NCBI GenBank assembly: GCA_033558025.1
Contig: JAUCEF010000011.1
Span: forward strand, 2,046,001 to 2,110,000
DNA: 64,000 nt
Origin: Phytophthora sp. 'mugwort'
Taxonomy: Eukaryota; Oomycota; Peronosporomycetes; Peronosporales; Peronosporaceae
Reading direction: 5' to 3'
Shown here: piece after piece, positions 29,896 to 41,288 of the stretch
Numbering within the stretch: the stretch's first letter is position 1
Layout: each line of letters begins with the position of its first letter
Program-made: the position numbers and the translations under genes
Notes under the pieces: model-generated
The model's input: the letters and a program-made list of their open reading frames with translations, nothing else
The model's database searches: none
Told to the model about the DNA's origin: nothing

Positions 29896-31325
29896 ATGTC
29901 GTACGTCCTCCCCCTCGTTATTTCTAACCAGTCCATGAATCTCTAACTCTATTTGTCCACAGAGGCGACCTCGTCATCTCCGGAGACTGCGGCGGCACCA
30001 ACACCCGCTTGTCGCTGTGGCTCATCCCCAAGGGCTCTGTGGCCTTTAAAGGCTCCGTCGCCCCGGGGGAGATCACGTTCGCCAAGAAGTACCACAATGA
30101 GAAGTACGGGAGCTTCTCCGAGGTCTGCCACCTCTTCATGAAGGAGGCCAAGCTGGCGAATCGGCTACCCGTGGCCTGCGTGCTGGCCTGCGCCGGCCCG
30201 ATCCTAAACAACACCGTCGAGTACGTGGCGGGATCCTATCGTAAAGATAGAGTACTTGTAGACATGTAGGATATTGGTTAGAAATGTGTCTAACCAGAAA
30301 TGCAGGTTCACGAATATCAAGGACGGCTGGAAGATCGATGGTCCTGGACTAGAGAAGGAGCTGGGCATCACCACAGTGAAGCTAATCAATGACTTTGCCG
30401 CCATGGGCTACGGTCTCCTCACTCTGAAGCCTCATGAGTATATTGTGCTCAACGAGGCGGAAAAAGAAGAAGGAGCGCCAATTGCCACGATCGGAGCTGG
30501 AACGGGGCTGGGAGAGTGTTATCTGACGGCCGGCAACGACGGCCACTACTCTTGCTTCGCCTGTGAAGGTGGCCACACGGATTTCGCTCCGGCCGACGAG
30601 ATTGAAATCGAGCTGTACAATTCCATTAAGGAGGAACTGGGATGCCACCGTCGCTTTTCGGTGGAACGCATTGTCAGTGGCCCGGGGCTGGCCACGATCT
30701 ACAGATTCCTGGCCAACAAGTACCCGGACAAAGTGGACAAGGAGGTGCACGACGCCTTCCTGGCAGCCAAGTCGCTGCAGGGGAAGGTCGTGGGCGATAA
30801 TGCTAAGACGGATGAACTGTGTAACCAGGCCATGGAGATTTTCATCGAGTACGTGCAATGGTGTATTAGCTAGTGTATTGGCCCTGTGTACACGCGAACT
30901 TATTGTGGTTATTGTGTTTTTACTGTATTTCTAGTGCTTACGGCCGCGAAGCTGGATCCGCCATGTTGAAATACCTACCTCGTGGTGGATTCTACATCAC
31001 GGGTGGTCTAGCGCCGAAGAACTTGGACTACTTCACCCAGAAAGATATCTTTCTCAAGGCGTGCTTCAACAAGGGCCGAGTGAGTCCGGCACTGAAGGCC
31101 ATCCCAATCTACCTCGTTCTGACGGAAGATCTGGGCGAGCGTGGTGCGCATTACTACGCGCATCAGTTGTTGGAGTCGTACAACAGCAGCTTGCTGGGCA
31201 ACACTATGGCGCGCGAACGTGCGCAGGAAAAGTTCGCCACGACCGACCACTTGGCGCTCTACGCCGCTATTGCTGCAGTGGGTGTAGCTACGGGCGTCAT
31301 CCTCGGAGACATGCTGCGAAAGTAA
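29896..31325 (+). CDS. Glucokinase with introns and C-terminal membrane anchor
   Basis: Predicted exons 29896-29900, 29963-30220, 30306-30848 and 30935-31325 join in frame (1197 nt, 398 residues). Donors are all GTACGT; acceptors are CACAG, TGCAG and TCTAG. Glucokinase motifs are complete: SGDCGGTNTRLSLW, LINDFAAMGYGL, GAGTGLGE and EGGHTDFAP. Beyond the normal end (about HQLLES) it has a ~45-residue extension: a charged linker, then the hydrophobic segment LALYAAIAAVGVATGVIL and a short basic tail. That is the architecture of a tail-anchored protein, perhaps on the outer mitochondrial membrane (inference). It differs from the two intronless, anchorless copies upstream. Confidence 0.9.
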
Positions 31326-31503
31326 AGACTTTCCAGGAAGAGCAAGACGACCAGCTAGCGTCCATTATGTCATCAGTCTCGTATGTGAAGAACTAACATG
31401 CACTTGACCGATCGCTGTGTTTATGAGCTGCTGGAAAAATGAAGCAAAAAGACCTTTGAAAGGCTTTTTGAAGCTTAAGCTGAAGCTGGTATGAAAATCT
31501 CTT

Positions 31504-34500
31504 TCAGTCGCGCTGGTTATTGTGCAGCTCTGGTTCGATATAGAGACCTTGTTCCTTTAAAAGGTCAAACACCTCCGAGCCTTCAAGCATTCGTTGATTT
31601 CCCACTGCCTCGCGCATGGCTTGTTTGAAGGCCCGTACATGGCCCTTTAGGTCGGTAAGCTCATCTTCCAGAGACGCCCGAAGTTTTTTGCGCTGTTCAA
31701 GTTCACGGTGAGTCGAGTAGACGTTTTCCGTGATCCCGTAGAGCTTGCGTCGAACTCCGTACTGATTGCCGATGATCTCATCGGCATTGGCCCAGACTGT
31801 CGTGCATTCTCGTTTCAGCTTACGAACCGCTCGCTCTTCCAGTGTCCGGTGCATTTCCCAGTTTTCCTTTAATTTCGTGAGAATTTCCTTCTCTCGTGGC
31901 AGTTTTGCTCGGCGATAAAGTTCGTCCATTGGGTTGCGTCTGGCTTCCAGTCTGCCAAGAAGCGATCGGTCATGCTGTTCCTTGGCCTTGAGTGCTGCAA
32001 TCGCTCTGCTAATCTCATACAGCTTCCGAGCTTGACGAGAGCGATAAATACGTTGAAGTACAGAGGCCGCGCTGGTCTTCGCCTGCCAAATCTGTGCAAA
32101 GCGCTTTCGTCCAAGACGACCTCGATATAGTCGCTGGATCAGCTGGGCCGCCTCAAGACATCGACGTCGATGCCGCTCTGCTCTAAAGAACAAGCGACCA
32201 CGATGGCCACGAAAGACTCGCTGAAGATCTCCAGCGGCGTGCGTCTTCGCTTCTCGCTTGCGACCTAACCGCAGCTTGTTGATCCACTCTTTCAGGTATC
32301 GCTGGATGCACTGTGCCGCAAGAAATCGCCGCCATCTCGTGAGTTTTAACACCTTTCGACGCGCTAAAACACTTCGAATCCAGTGCTGGATGCACAGGAC
32401 AGCACCTTTGCGGAGAAATTGCCGTCGGAGCAAGGCTTGCGTCGCGTTTTGACCTTTCCGGGCATACTTAGCACTGCGAATTTTACGAAAAAGCACTGCT
32501 CGCTTCCGCCCGAGTATCCCACGATAACATCTCTGGATAACCACAGCAGCTTCCTCTCGGTGTTTCGCCACGGCTTGGCAAACGATTCCTCGCATGGCTG
32601 TCACTATTCGCGCATAACGGATCCGTTGCTGCGTGTGGACGATCAGTCCTCGTTGATACAAATACCGTTTCCGTGCACAGTAGCGCCGCCAATGTGACTG
32701 AATCACGAGCGCAATGTTCGTGGCCAATGTACGAGAAATAACGACACGTTTACGAGCCATGTGGCCACGATAAACCCGTTGGATCATAAGCGCCGCAGCG
32801 TTCATCTCGACACGTCTGGCAGACACGTGCCACCTCGCCAGTTTCCGTCGCCATACACTTTGGATTTTAATGGCAGCGTCACGATAGAAGGCCATATACT
32901 TGTTCAAGTTCTGTCGACACTTGTATTTCCGCCATTGGCTTTGAATACTGCGAATTTTCTCGACTAGCCATCGAGATCGAGCTCGAAAGTCTCGATGGTT
33001 GAGGCATTTACGATACCAGCGCCAGATCTTCGCACCACATTCGAGCTTGTGCTCGTCGACACGTTGCTGATACCGTCGCCGTCCAAGATATCCACGATAT
33101 ACTCGTTGGATTTCAGTAGCGTCGTGGTTACGAATCCTCATACGAACGACGTAATGCGGTCGATAGCATCGTTGAATTTGACGAGCAGCTACATTCGCAG
33201 TGAAACGCCAAGTCCGCACTTGTCGACGCGCACAGGCACCACGGACATGAGCTTGAACGAGCGTGATCTTGTCGACACTTTCTTTAAGTGAAAGCAAGTG
33301 CTGGAAACGACGCCATGCCAAGAACTCGCGAGCACATTTCTGAATTTTCCGAGCAGCTCTGGTTTCGCGTAATAGACGACGGTCTGCTAGAAATTGGACT
33401 GTGAACCTTTTGCCACTCCACTTGCGGAACCGTGTTTGCAAGACAATAGTAGCTTCGTACTGTGTTTGCATTAACTTTAGGAGTTCGATGTGCACTTTTG
33501 GCAATGATTCCAGTACCATGGCCGAGTTTCCACCCCCTGTGGCAATTGTCTTTATCATCGAAGTCGTTACGAGCGGCTTGGTAAATGGCAGGAGATTGTC
33601 ATTGCAGCGCTTGACCACTTTTTGGGAAAGTCGGTCACAGCCTTTTAGACGCAGTTCCTGAAGTTGCTGACAGTTAGTGCACAATGTGATAAGACCTTCG
33701 TCGGTCACGCGTGTATTTCCACTCAAATCCAGTAGTTCCAACGGAAGTTTTGGGATGGCGAGTGCGGCTAGTGTTCTGTCAGTGATGCCGCGTGTGTTGG
33801 CAAGCAGGAGAATTTTCAGCTGGAAACAACGCGAAGCAAGCGCTTCAGTTGCAAAATCTGTGATCTGTGCACACTTTATCAGAAAAAAGCGAAGTCAGTC
33901 GAAATAAAGCGAAAAATATCGTTTTTTTCACATTCTCTAAACCTCACCTTGGAAAGATTAATGTACTCCATTTGACGACATGTCGCTGCCAGTACGTTCA
34001 CTCCAGTATCACAGACGTTTGTAGCGCTCAAATCAATTCGTCTCAGTCGATACGTGGAGTAGAACCCACTTGATCTTGATGGCACAAGGTTCATGAAGCA
34101 GGACGGGGTTTCGAGGTCTTGCCGCTCTGATATGTCCAAGACGCGTAAGTTTCGACACATTTTCCCAAGTAACTTGAACGTCTGCGAGGTGATGCTCCGG
34201 CCAGAGAGCGAGATGGTCGTGAGCGATGGGCAGCCTTTAGCGATCTCCATAACTCCTCGGTCGGATATCTTCCGTAAACCTTTCAGGCTGAGTTTAGCGA
34301 TATTTCCACCGTATTTTCCTATGTGTACCATAGCATCATCCCCAATTTTCAAGCAGTTTTTCAAATTCAGAGACGTCAAACAGATTCCAATTGCATCGTC
34401 GTCGTCAAATGCGTCTCGGTACTTCTCCTCTTCGAGTGAAAAGAGGTTTTTGATGCCCGTGTCAGTGACGAGGGGGCATTCTTGCATGTTGAATTTAACG

Positions 34501-35754
34501 AACACGGGCGAAGAGATTAAAGGTGCCAGGAGCAGTAAGGCGAAATCCGACAGTACCTTGCACCGCGCGACATTAAGTCGCTTCAAGGATTTGCCACAGC
34601 CTTTGACGATCCAGCTAACAGCTGTCTCATCAATTCCGAGTCCGCTCAGACTCAGCGATGTCAAGAACTGCAGACCGGGGCTGGACTCGAACCCAAAGAA
34701 CGCCATATTGTCTACGTTCAGACAATCGTCTATGGCCAGGTGATGCATCGTCATATCCTTCACGGACGAGTTGGCAAGATGTGAAATTCCGGACGAAGTT
34801 ACGTTTTTGCACTTTCGAACGTCAAGCGAGCGAAGTGTGCATGCCGCAGATGAGCGCTTCGTGTTTGCAAGACATTGCAAGAACGCGTCCGTGACGCCTG
34901 GACATCCTCGAACAGATATTGAGTGCAGGCGTTTGCAGTCCTTCCAGATGTTACTGAGCGCTGCGCTGGAAAAGTGGTGACATTCATCGAGATGCAGCTC
35001 CTGCAATAAGCTTAAGTGACGTCGGATAATGTTCAAGCCTTCATCTGTCAGAGAATGGCATCTGAGCAAAACACACGCAAAAAACAGTCGTCAAGTCACC
35101 ATGAGGGCTTTTCCGCTGCCAAATAACTTACTTCGAGACATTTAGAGTCGTCAAATATTTGAGTTTATTCAGGTGTGCAATGCCATTGTCAGTGACAGAG
35201 GTTCCTTCCAGCAAAAGCGTCCGAAAGGTACCAGAATCTATCAAGGAAATAATTAGTGAAGATCTTTTGTATTAAAAACATGTTCTCTGCTCACCATTTG
35301 CAGCAGAATGTGACGCGATAGCAAATAACCACTCGTTGGAGACGCTAGAGAAGTTGCGCAAGTCGACGTCTCTCTTTATCTCAAGGCCTCTGGAATCCTG
35401 ACAATGTACTGGAGGTGAAGACACAATCTCACTACTCCTTTGTCATGAACTACTACGTACCTGACAAAACAGCTCTGTTGGTGGTGCCGCCAGACTCTTC
35501 ACATTGCCACTACAATGAAGCGTAGCTCGTTGCATCTACCATTGAAGTATGCAGCGTTATTACACCCCAATCTTAGTACAAAAAAGATCTCGCCGTCTTT
35601 TCACGATAGGGCTCGCCAAGGCCCCAATCAATGCTAGAATCCGACGTACGCGCTCCATGAGATTCTCGGACAAATGGTTGGCCAGGTCGCGCTCTTTCTT
35701 GCGCAGGAGAAGCTCCAGTCTCGCCTGCAAAACCTCATCTTCAGGTGCGTTCAT
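31504..35754 (-). CDS. LRR and IQ-motif repeat protein, ~1302 residues, six exons
   Basis: Predicted exons (minus strand): 35754-35605, 35535-35461, 35397-35295, 35237-35132, 35061-33948 and 33864-31504; phases agree and the total is 3909 nt. The N-terminus (MNAPEDEVLQARLELLLRKK) is helical. Next come roughly 13 cysteine-containing leucine-rich repeats of the AMN1/F-box type (LTSLSLSGLGIDETAV, LKRLNVARCKVLSDFALLLL). The C-terminal half holds about 16 IQ-type calmodulin-binding motifs such as IQRVYRGHMARKR and IQRCYRGILGRKR, then a coiled coil. It is probably a calmodulin-regulated scaffold; LRR-IQ proteins are often ciliary or cytoskeletal. Exon 1 is the least certain part. Confidence 0.82.
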
Positions 35755-36684
35755 GATAATTTGCCAACAACTTCAACGTGTCCCTTCCGTGCGGAATTAT
35801 TTTATCTAAAATGTGGTGAAACAAAATTTGTGAGGTTAAAAGACTGTAGATTATGATAAGCCTTTGGACTCAACTGAAAGCTGGCCACAAAGGAAATTAT
35901 GATAAGCATTTGGAGGGAGCCACAAAAAAACTTTGCAAGTTCGATATTTCGGCTGGAGACGCCCATATTGGATAGCAACAGCCTCGGCATGTGACTACCG
36001 AACGGTATCACCATCGCCGCCGGCCCCAATGAAATTGCCATAAACTCGGAGGTGTCGTGCACTTGGTACACTTGGACAGGTGGGATGCATGGGTGTTGGA
36101 AACCTATCCATCCGGCCAGCAAGCAATTGACCGCTCATATTGCGCCCAACGACATGACACCAAAGGCTTCCCCATCGTAGGGCTGAAGTATCCGGACCCA
36201 GACGAGTGCTCGGGCTCATCACGCGGAGGATCGCCCCCAGGCAAATGTAGCAATAGGCAGCGCGAAATATCAAACGTGAGTCTCCAGGTGGATTTCCAAG
36301 GAGCGAATCACCACGCAGCTAATGTAGAGCATTGACCAGATGTGGGCTCCATCCGGGAATGGCGTCACTGTGTCCACTTGTGCATTGAGAGGCGACGGCC
36401 CAGGATTCTCAAATACGTGACAAAAGGCAACATTGGCGAATTCGCGCCACATAAAATACGGGCCGAATTGTCAGCCTCCGAAATGAAAATTGGCGAGCAA
36501 ATGCCGCGTGGCAACCTGCCGCTAGTGCAACTGCACGCCTCCAACGGACGATTGTAATTGAAGTTGCAGGCCGTCCAACGCCGGACAAGAGACCATGAGG
36601 ACTTTGCAGAGGTGGTGATCTGCGTCGCGCGACACAAGGCCGATCGACGATGACGAGGGCACGAGCCATGTCAAGGAGGGGCTA
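35755..36684. other. Spacer with an older, diverged part of the inverted repeat
   Basis: From ~36,240 to 36,684 the sequence is an imperfect inverse match of ~47,454-47,900, with many substitutions and small indels. Both sides preserve a string coding for VFENPGPS on one strand, and RGNLPLVQLH on the other, so a decayed gene may underlie it. I do not recognise one. Nothing else is visible. Confidence 0.5.
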
Positions 36685-38831
36685 ATAAGAGGCGAGAGCT
36701 ACCATTTGTACGGTGGCACCCCTCTTGACGAGACAATCTTTGAACATTGACGGCACGCAGCAGCGAAGCGTGCTGGAGCAGCAAACCCTACGAAACCTCA
36801 AGCTCCGTGTCGAAGGAATCGTTGCGTTGCAGGCTGCCGCCGCCCGGCAGCTTTTTGTTGTTATTAGTGTTCACAGCATTGTGGCAGTCGCAACTAGTTG
36901 CAGTGCTCGATCGCTGCTGCTTCAGCAGAGTGTGCTGCTCGAGTCTCGCATTAATCTTCCGAAAGCAAGTAATTCACTTAACTGACAAGGAACCCAATGG
37001 CGATCTGAGGTAGATATTGACTTCCCTGGGATATCCGATTAAGAGTTGACAACGAGTTCATTTATCTGTATGTACCCCGTCAAAGTTGATTTCAATCTAG
37101 AGCTTGTCTTCCGCGGGGTATACGTCGTCCAAGTTCCCCCAAATTGCGCTGGATTATCAGAAACGCTGCGAGTTTACCCCACCTGTCAAGTGACACACGC
37201 CGCGCATAGACCACCGAGAACCTGGCGCCAGACTCGCCGGTCCACCGTATCAGCGTGACGTGCCTTCTTCGATTTGCTTGCCAGTCCGCCGGACGTTCGG
37301 CAGGACAAATGCCCCATTATGGTGCCTATGCTTCGCTCTATGCTCGCGTTGCTGTCGGTGCCTCCCATGGCGGCGATGGTTGATCCGCCACCGCGGCAAA
37401 CAGGCTGCGGAGCTGTTGCTCTTATCGGCGCCTGTTTGCTCGAGGCACGCGAGGCACTGTCCTCGACGAGGATGAATATGTGCATTTAACATTGAACAAT
37501 AACCACCATATTCTAGTCGACAGTTGCAGTGGCATCAGATGTAGAGGCCGAGGTCGCCGCATGCGTGCGACAAGCTTCCCCGTTACCTAGGCTAGGTAAC
37601 CTAGCCAGACAAGCACGACTTAAACGTCAGCAAGTAGGGGAGTCTGCTGGAGTCTTGAAGCGCCTCTTCGTGATTGGAACCCCGACCCCATCAATCCGTA
37701 TGCCCCACCAGCCGAGCCGCACGAAAGCAAGAGGGCAGTGCAGGCTGCGAGAACACAACCCCGTAACGTCGGCGACGAGAGGACGGACCAGAGCCGAGCT
37801 ACAACCCTGCAAATGCAATACAAAATTGCTGTTAGAGGTGGCACTTCGCCCATGTTTGCCAAAACATTTGAGATTTCGCGACATTCTTACTTACAAACGC
37901 CAAGTCTAAGCAGAGGAAAGCCACGAACCGATCCCAAAATTTACTTTCCGCGTTAAACTGTCGAACGTGTCGTCGACGACCAGCCGACGGAGAGACGCGC
38001 GCCCTCTTCCTCCTCGATCGTCGGTCACATCAGGATTAGCTGTCGTCTGTCTGTTGGTGGTGGCCAAGCTCATCGCCCAGCGGCATGGCTGCCATTGCAC
38101 ATTTCGATCACTTGCAAACATTCAGTTATTCAAGTGGCACTGCCCCACACCTTCACTTCAATCACAGTCGCAACCATGCCGTACGAGAGCTTCACCCCGC
38201 AGCAACAGGTAGAAATCACCGAGGTCGTGCAGGACACTGCTACCAATGCGTGGATGTACGTGCTTCACGTACAGCGCGGCAACACGAGCACGTACTCGTC
38301 GCCGCGCGGGCCCGTGGAGGAGGGCTTCAGCCACGAGTACGTCATCAGTCGGCGCTTCAGCGAGTTCAAGCAGCTCCACACGGTGCTGGTGCCCGTCATG
38401 GGCGACGCGCTGACGTCCCTGCCGGCCGACGGGCTCATGACTCTCATCCTGGCAGACAACCAGGCGCTACTGGACGAGCGGCGCCAGGTTCTGGCCCAGA
38501 TTGTTATGGACATTCTTAACCACCCCGTGGCACGTGACTTGCCGGACGTGCTGGAGTTCCTGGGCCATGAGTCAATCAGCGCCAAGGTGATGGCGCCGAT
38601 GTCGGGTCAGTGCACGGGCTCGATCCGTAAAACGTCGAGCCCCGCGTGGACGGCATCATGCCAGGCATCCGTCATGTCCTCGTAAGCGGCAGCAGCGCAA
38701 CCCATGCGACTTTTGACCTAACACCCAAGCGCGAATGCTTGATTGCCAACGCTACAGCGAGCGAGGTTGCACACGCGAAAAATAGTATTTAACCACGAAT
38801 GTAGAATAGTAGTAGACAAGCATGCATCAAT
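36685..38831 (+). repeat. Left arm of large inverted repeat, identical core
   Basis: 2147 bp that match 45307-47453 in inverse orientation with constant coordinate sum (84,138), that is without a single indel; all the six-frame open frames I compared in the two arms are identical. It contains a PX-domain gene and ~1.5 kb of upstream sequence, including the near-palindrome GTTACCTAGGCTAGGTAAC at ~37582. Confidence 0.93.
38176..38685 (+). CDS. PX-domain (phosphoinositide-binding) protein, left arm copy
   Basis: 169 residues from ATG 38176 (MPYESFTPQQQ), chosen because the paralogue at 42790-43485 begins MPYESF as well. VLHVQRG, YVISRRFSEFKQLH and SLPADGL show a phox-homology domain; the RRFSEF arginine is the phosphoinositide 3-phosphate contact. 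The Pro-rich PxxP loop is weak (SLPADG). A Ser-rich tail follows. It likely binds endosomal membrane. The sequence is identical to the copy at 45453-45962. Confidence 0.85.
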   Translation: MPYESFTPQQQVEITEVVQDTATNAWMYVLHVQRGNTSTYSSPRGPVEEGFSHEYVISRRFSEFKQLHTVLVPVMGDALTSLPADGLMTLILADNQALLDERRQVLAQIVMDILNHPVARDLPDVLEFLGHESISAKVMAPMSGQCTGSIRKTSSPAWTASCQASVMSS

Positions 38832-40102
38832 CAATGAAGGCACCACTTTGCTTTAACTTCACGATTCAGAAGACAGTGCTTCGTCGATCTAAGGAACCCT
38901 TTCACGTGGCTGGCACCAAGCACTATCGTCCGGCTCTTCACATTCCGACACTTCATCTAAGGTGGGACCTTCAAGGCCCACTCCAGCCGACAAATGCGGC
39001 GACGTAGCCCATAGCAGGCTAAAATCCAACTTGGACTGCAGACGTAGCTGAAGCGGCTGAGACTGCGAGCCATCTGTCAAGGAAGCGGGATCGTCCTGCT
39101 GCATCTGAGTCGGGGCTCGTTCCTCTGCCTGCTGCTGCTGTTGCTGCTGGTGGACGGCACCTGGGGGTGCTGTAGCTGCTGGGATGTGGCAGGTCTTCAT
39201 CTCGAGGTGCTTGACTTGCGGCCAAGGATAGCAGACCATCAGATCGTAAAGCAGGCGACAAAGCGTAAATTTCGCATCGCCAATGAGTATTTGATCAAGA
39301 CGTGGTGGCTGTGTGGAAATCGGTCATCTATTGCACTCACACCAAAGTAATCGCTCAAGTCGAGGCCTCAGTTGTTGTAACAACCGAGGCAACTGCCGAG
39401 AGACGCTGAGCGTGCAGACCTCAATCGGATTTCACTTCAACAGCTCGGGCCAGTGCTGGCAGCAACGCTGTCGATTCGACAGTGTCGATCGTCGGAAGTC
39501 AACGTTGAAGGCAATCCCGTCATGGGTTGCTGTGCAACCTCCGCAGCCGATCACCGCGGAAAGGCAACGCGTGAATCGCATTGACAGCTTCAAGCCTTGG
39601 AGGCAACTTCACGGCGCACGTTCGTTCTGGGCCAAGCTCCGATGTGCGACTTAGAAACATCAAGTGTGCTCCCACCTGTTTCTCCACCTAATTAGCAATC
39701 CAGACCCGTCTCCTATTTTCTCCAAACAAAACTACAAAACCACCTCGTCATTTTAATACATTCGGTGGAAGTTATTCATATAATGTACAACAGCTTATTA
39801 TCTATCAAAGCAGATGTTACATACAAACAACAATAGGTAGCGAAATCGGTGGATGACTCAACGTATTAGGTTTGATAAATTATAGCTTGCACAGATACTA
39901 AATTGGCGAGGGGAAACTGTATTCGTAATTTCGTTTCAGCCAATTGTCATGGTGCCGAAAATAGACATGATGTGTGCTAATCGACGACACGTACGTGGCC
40001 CGTTCCTGCGACTTGTGCGACGCAGGTCATCAACGCAGCCTTGTGCGAGCCAGCCATTTACCTTCCTCTCGTCCAGCCCTCGCTGCCTTCTACAAGTCCG
40101 TC
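38832..40102. other. Spacer inside the inverted repeat loop
   Basis: ~1.27 kb. The first ~70 bp still resemble the inner flank of the right arm (diverged). A CTG/CAG-rich stretch occurs at ~39,126-39,150. 39,700-39,950 is AT-rich. No gene is supported. Confidence 0.5.
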
Positions 40103-41165
40103 ATGACCGCCGCGACGTCCGGTCCTTTGCTTCGCCCACTGCTGGCCGCCTGCTTCTCCGCCAGTGTGCACGGCGGCCGCGTCATCCGCGAGGTGGTGCA
40201 GCAGCACGTGGCGCTCGATATGGTCAACAAGCAGGAGGGAGCGTACGACCCGCAGACGGTGGCCGACCGCCGCTCACAACAGCGGATCATCCACGCGCTG
40301 CGCGAGGCATTCCCGCAGCTGACCATCGTGGGTGAGGAGGGCGAGCTGGCCCCTCCAGCACCCGAGGACGTGGTGCAGTGCGACCTCAAGGCGCTCGACG
40401 CCGTGGCCTTCGACGGCGGCGACGACGTGCAGAACCGCGCATTGGACTGGAATGACCTCGTGCTGTGGGTCGACCCGCTGGACGGCACCAAGCGCTTCGC
40501 CGCCAAGATGTACGACGAAGTCTCAGTGCTCATCGGCATCACGTACAAGATGCGTCCTATTGCGGGCGTCGTCCACCTGCCTTTCCACGGCAAGCACGGC
40601 ATCACCTACTGGGGTAGGGACGGATCGCTACCCTCGTTTTGCCGGTCTGTTGGTGCTCTGTGCTGACATTTGGCTGTTCATTTTGTGCAATGCTGTAGGT
40701 GGCCCGGGTATTGGTGTCTTCCAAAGTGAGCACGAGGAGACGCCGGCCCAGACGACGCACGCTAAATTCCCTAAGCAGTCGCCCATGTTTCCCAAGCGTC
40801 CACTTATCTGCACCGTGTCGTCTACAAACTGTGACCTGGTGAACAGTGCCATGCGGTTGCTAGCGCCCTCGACTATCCTGACGGGAGGTGCTACGGGCAC
40901 AATGGTGCTCGGTGTCATCACTGGCCACAGCGACGCCTTCTTCCGTTTCAAAGCAGCCACTCGCAAGTGGGATATCTGTGCTGTTGAGCCTCTCATTGAT
41001 GCACTCGGCGGCAAGCTTACCGACACGCAGGGTAACGTCTACGTGTACGACCACATCGACAACGCGCCCGACTTCGACAACGAGCGCGGACTGCTCGCGT
41101 GTGTGGAACCCGAGGCTCACCAGACCGTGCTCAACATCATGGCGAAGGTGAACCTCACGAGGTAG
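40103..41165 (+). CDS. 3'(2'),5'-bisphosphate nucleotidase (inositol monophosphatase family)
   Basis: Two exons, 40103-40613 and 40699-41165 (donor GTAGGG, acceptor TGTAG), joined in frame to 325 residues. Family motifs are TIVGEEGEL (metal-binding Glu), LWVDPLDGTKRF (the DPLDGT metal site) and WDICAVEPLIDALGGKLTD (WD..E/D..A..GG). These proteins hydrolyse PAP or APS during sulfate assimilation. The alternative is another inositol-phosphatase substrate; the DPLDGTKRF and WDICAVEPLI forms favour the BPNT1 type. ATG 40103 is preferred to an upstream in-frame start because the conserved region begins shortly after. Confidence 0.88.
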
Positions 41166-41288
41166 ATTTCATCCTATATTTTTCAACAGAGCTAAGCTGT
41201 ATAGCTATCAACCAAATACAGATGTGTGTACTCATCTGCGGCGTCGTCTCTGTGCTGTTCATTGTGCAGTGCACTGGACGGCCAAGAG

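Noticed and set aside
37186..37485. 99-codon open frame in both inverted-repeat arms
   Set aside because: Present in both arms only because the arms are identical; no domain, and overlapping frames on both strands look equally good.
39126..39150. CTG/CAG-rich stretch as a coding poly-Gln tract
   Set aside because: The surrounding open frames on both strands lack any conserved feature; treated as a simple repeat in a spacer.
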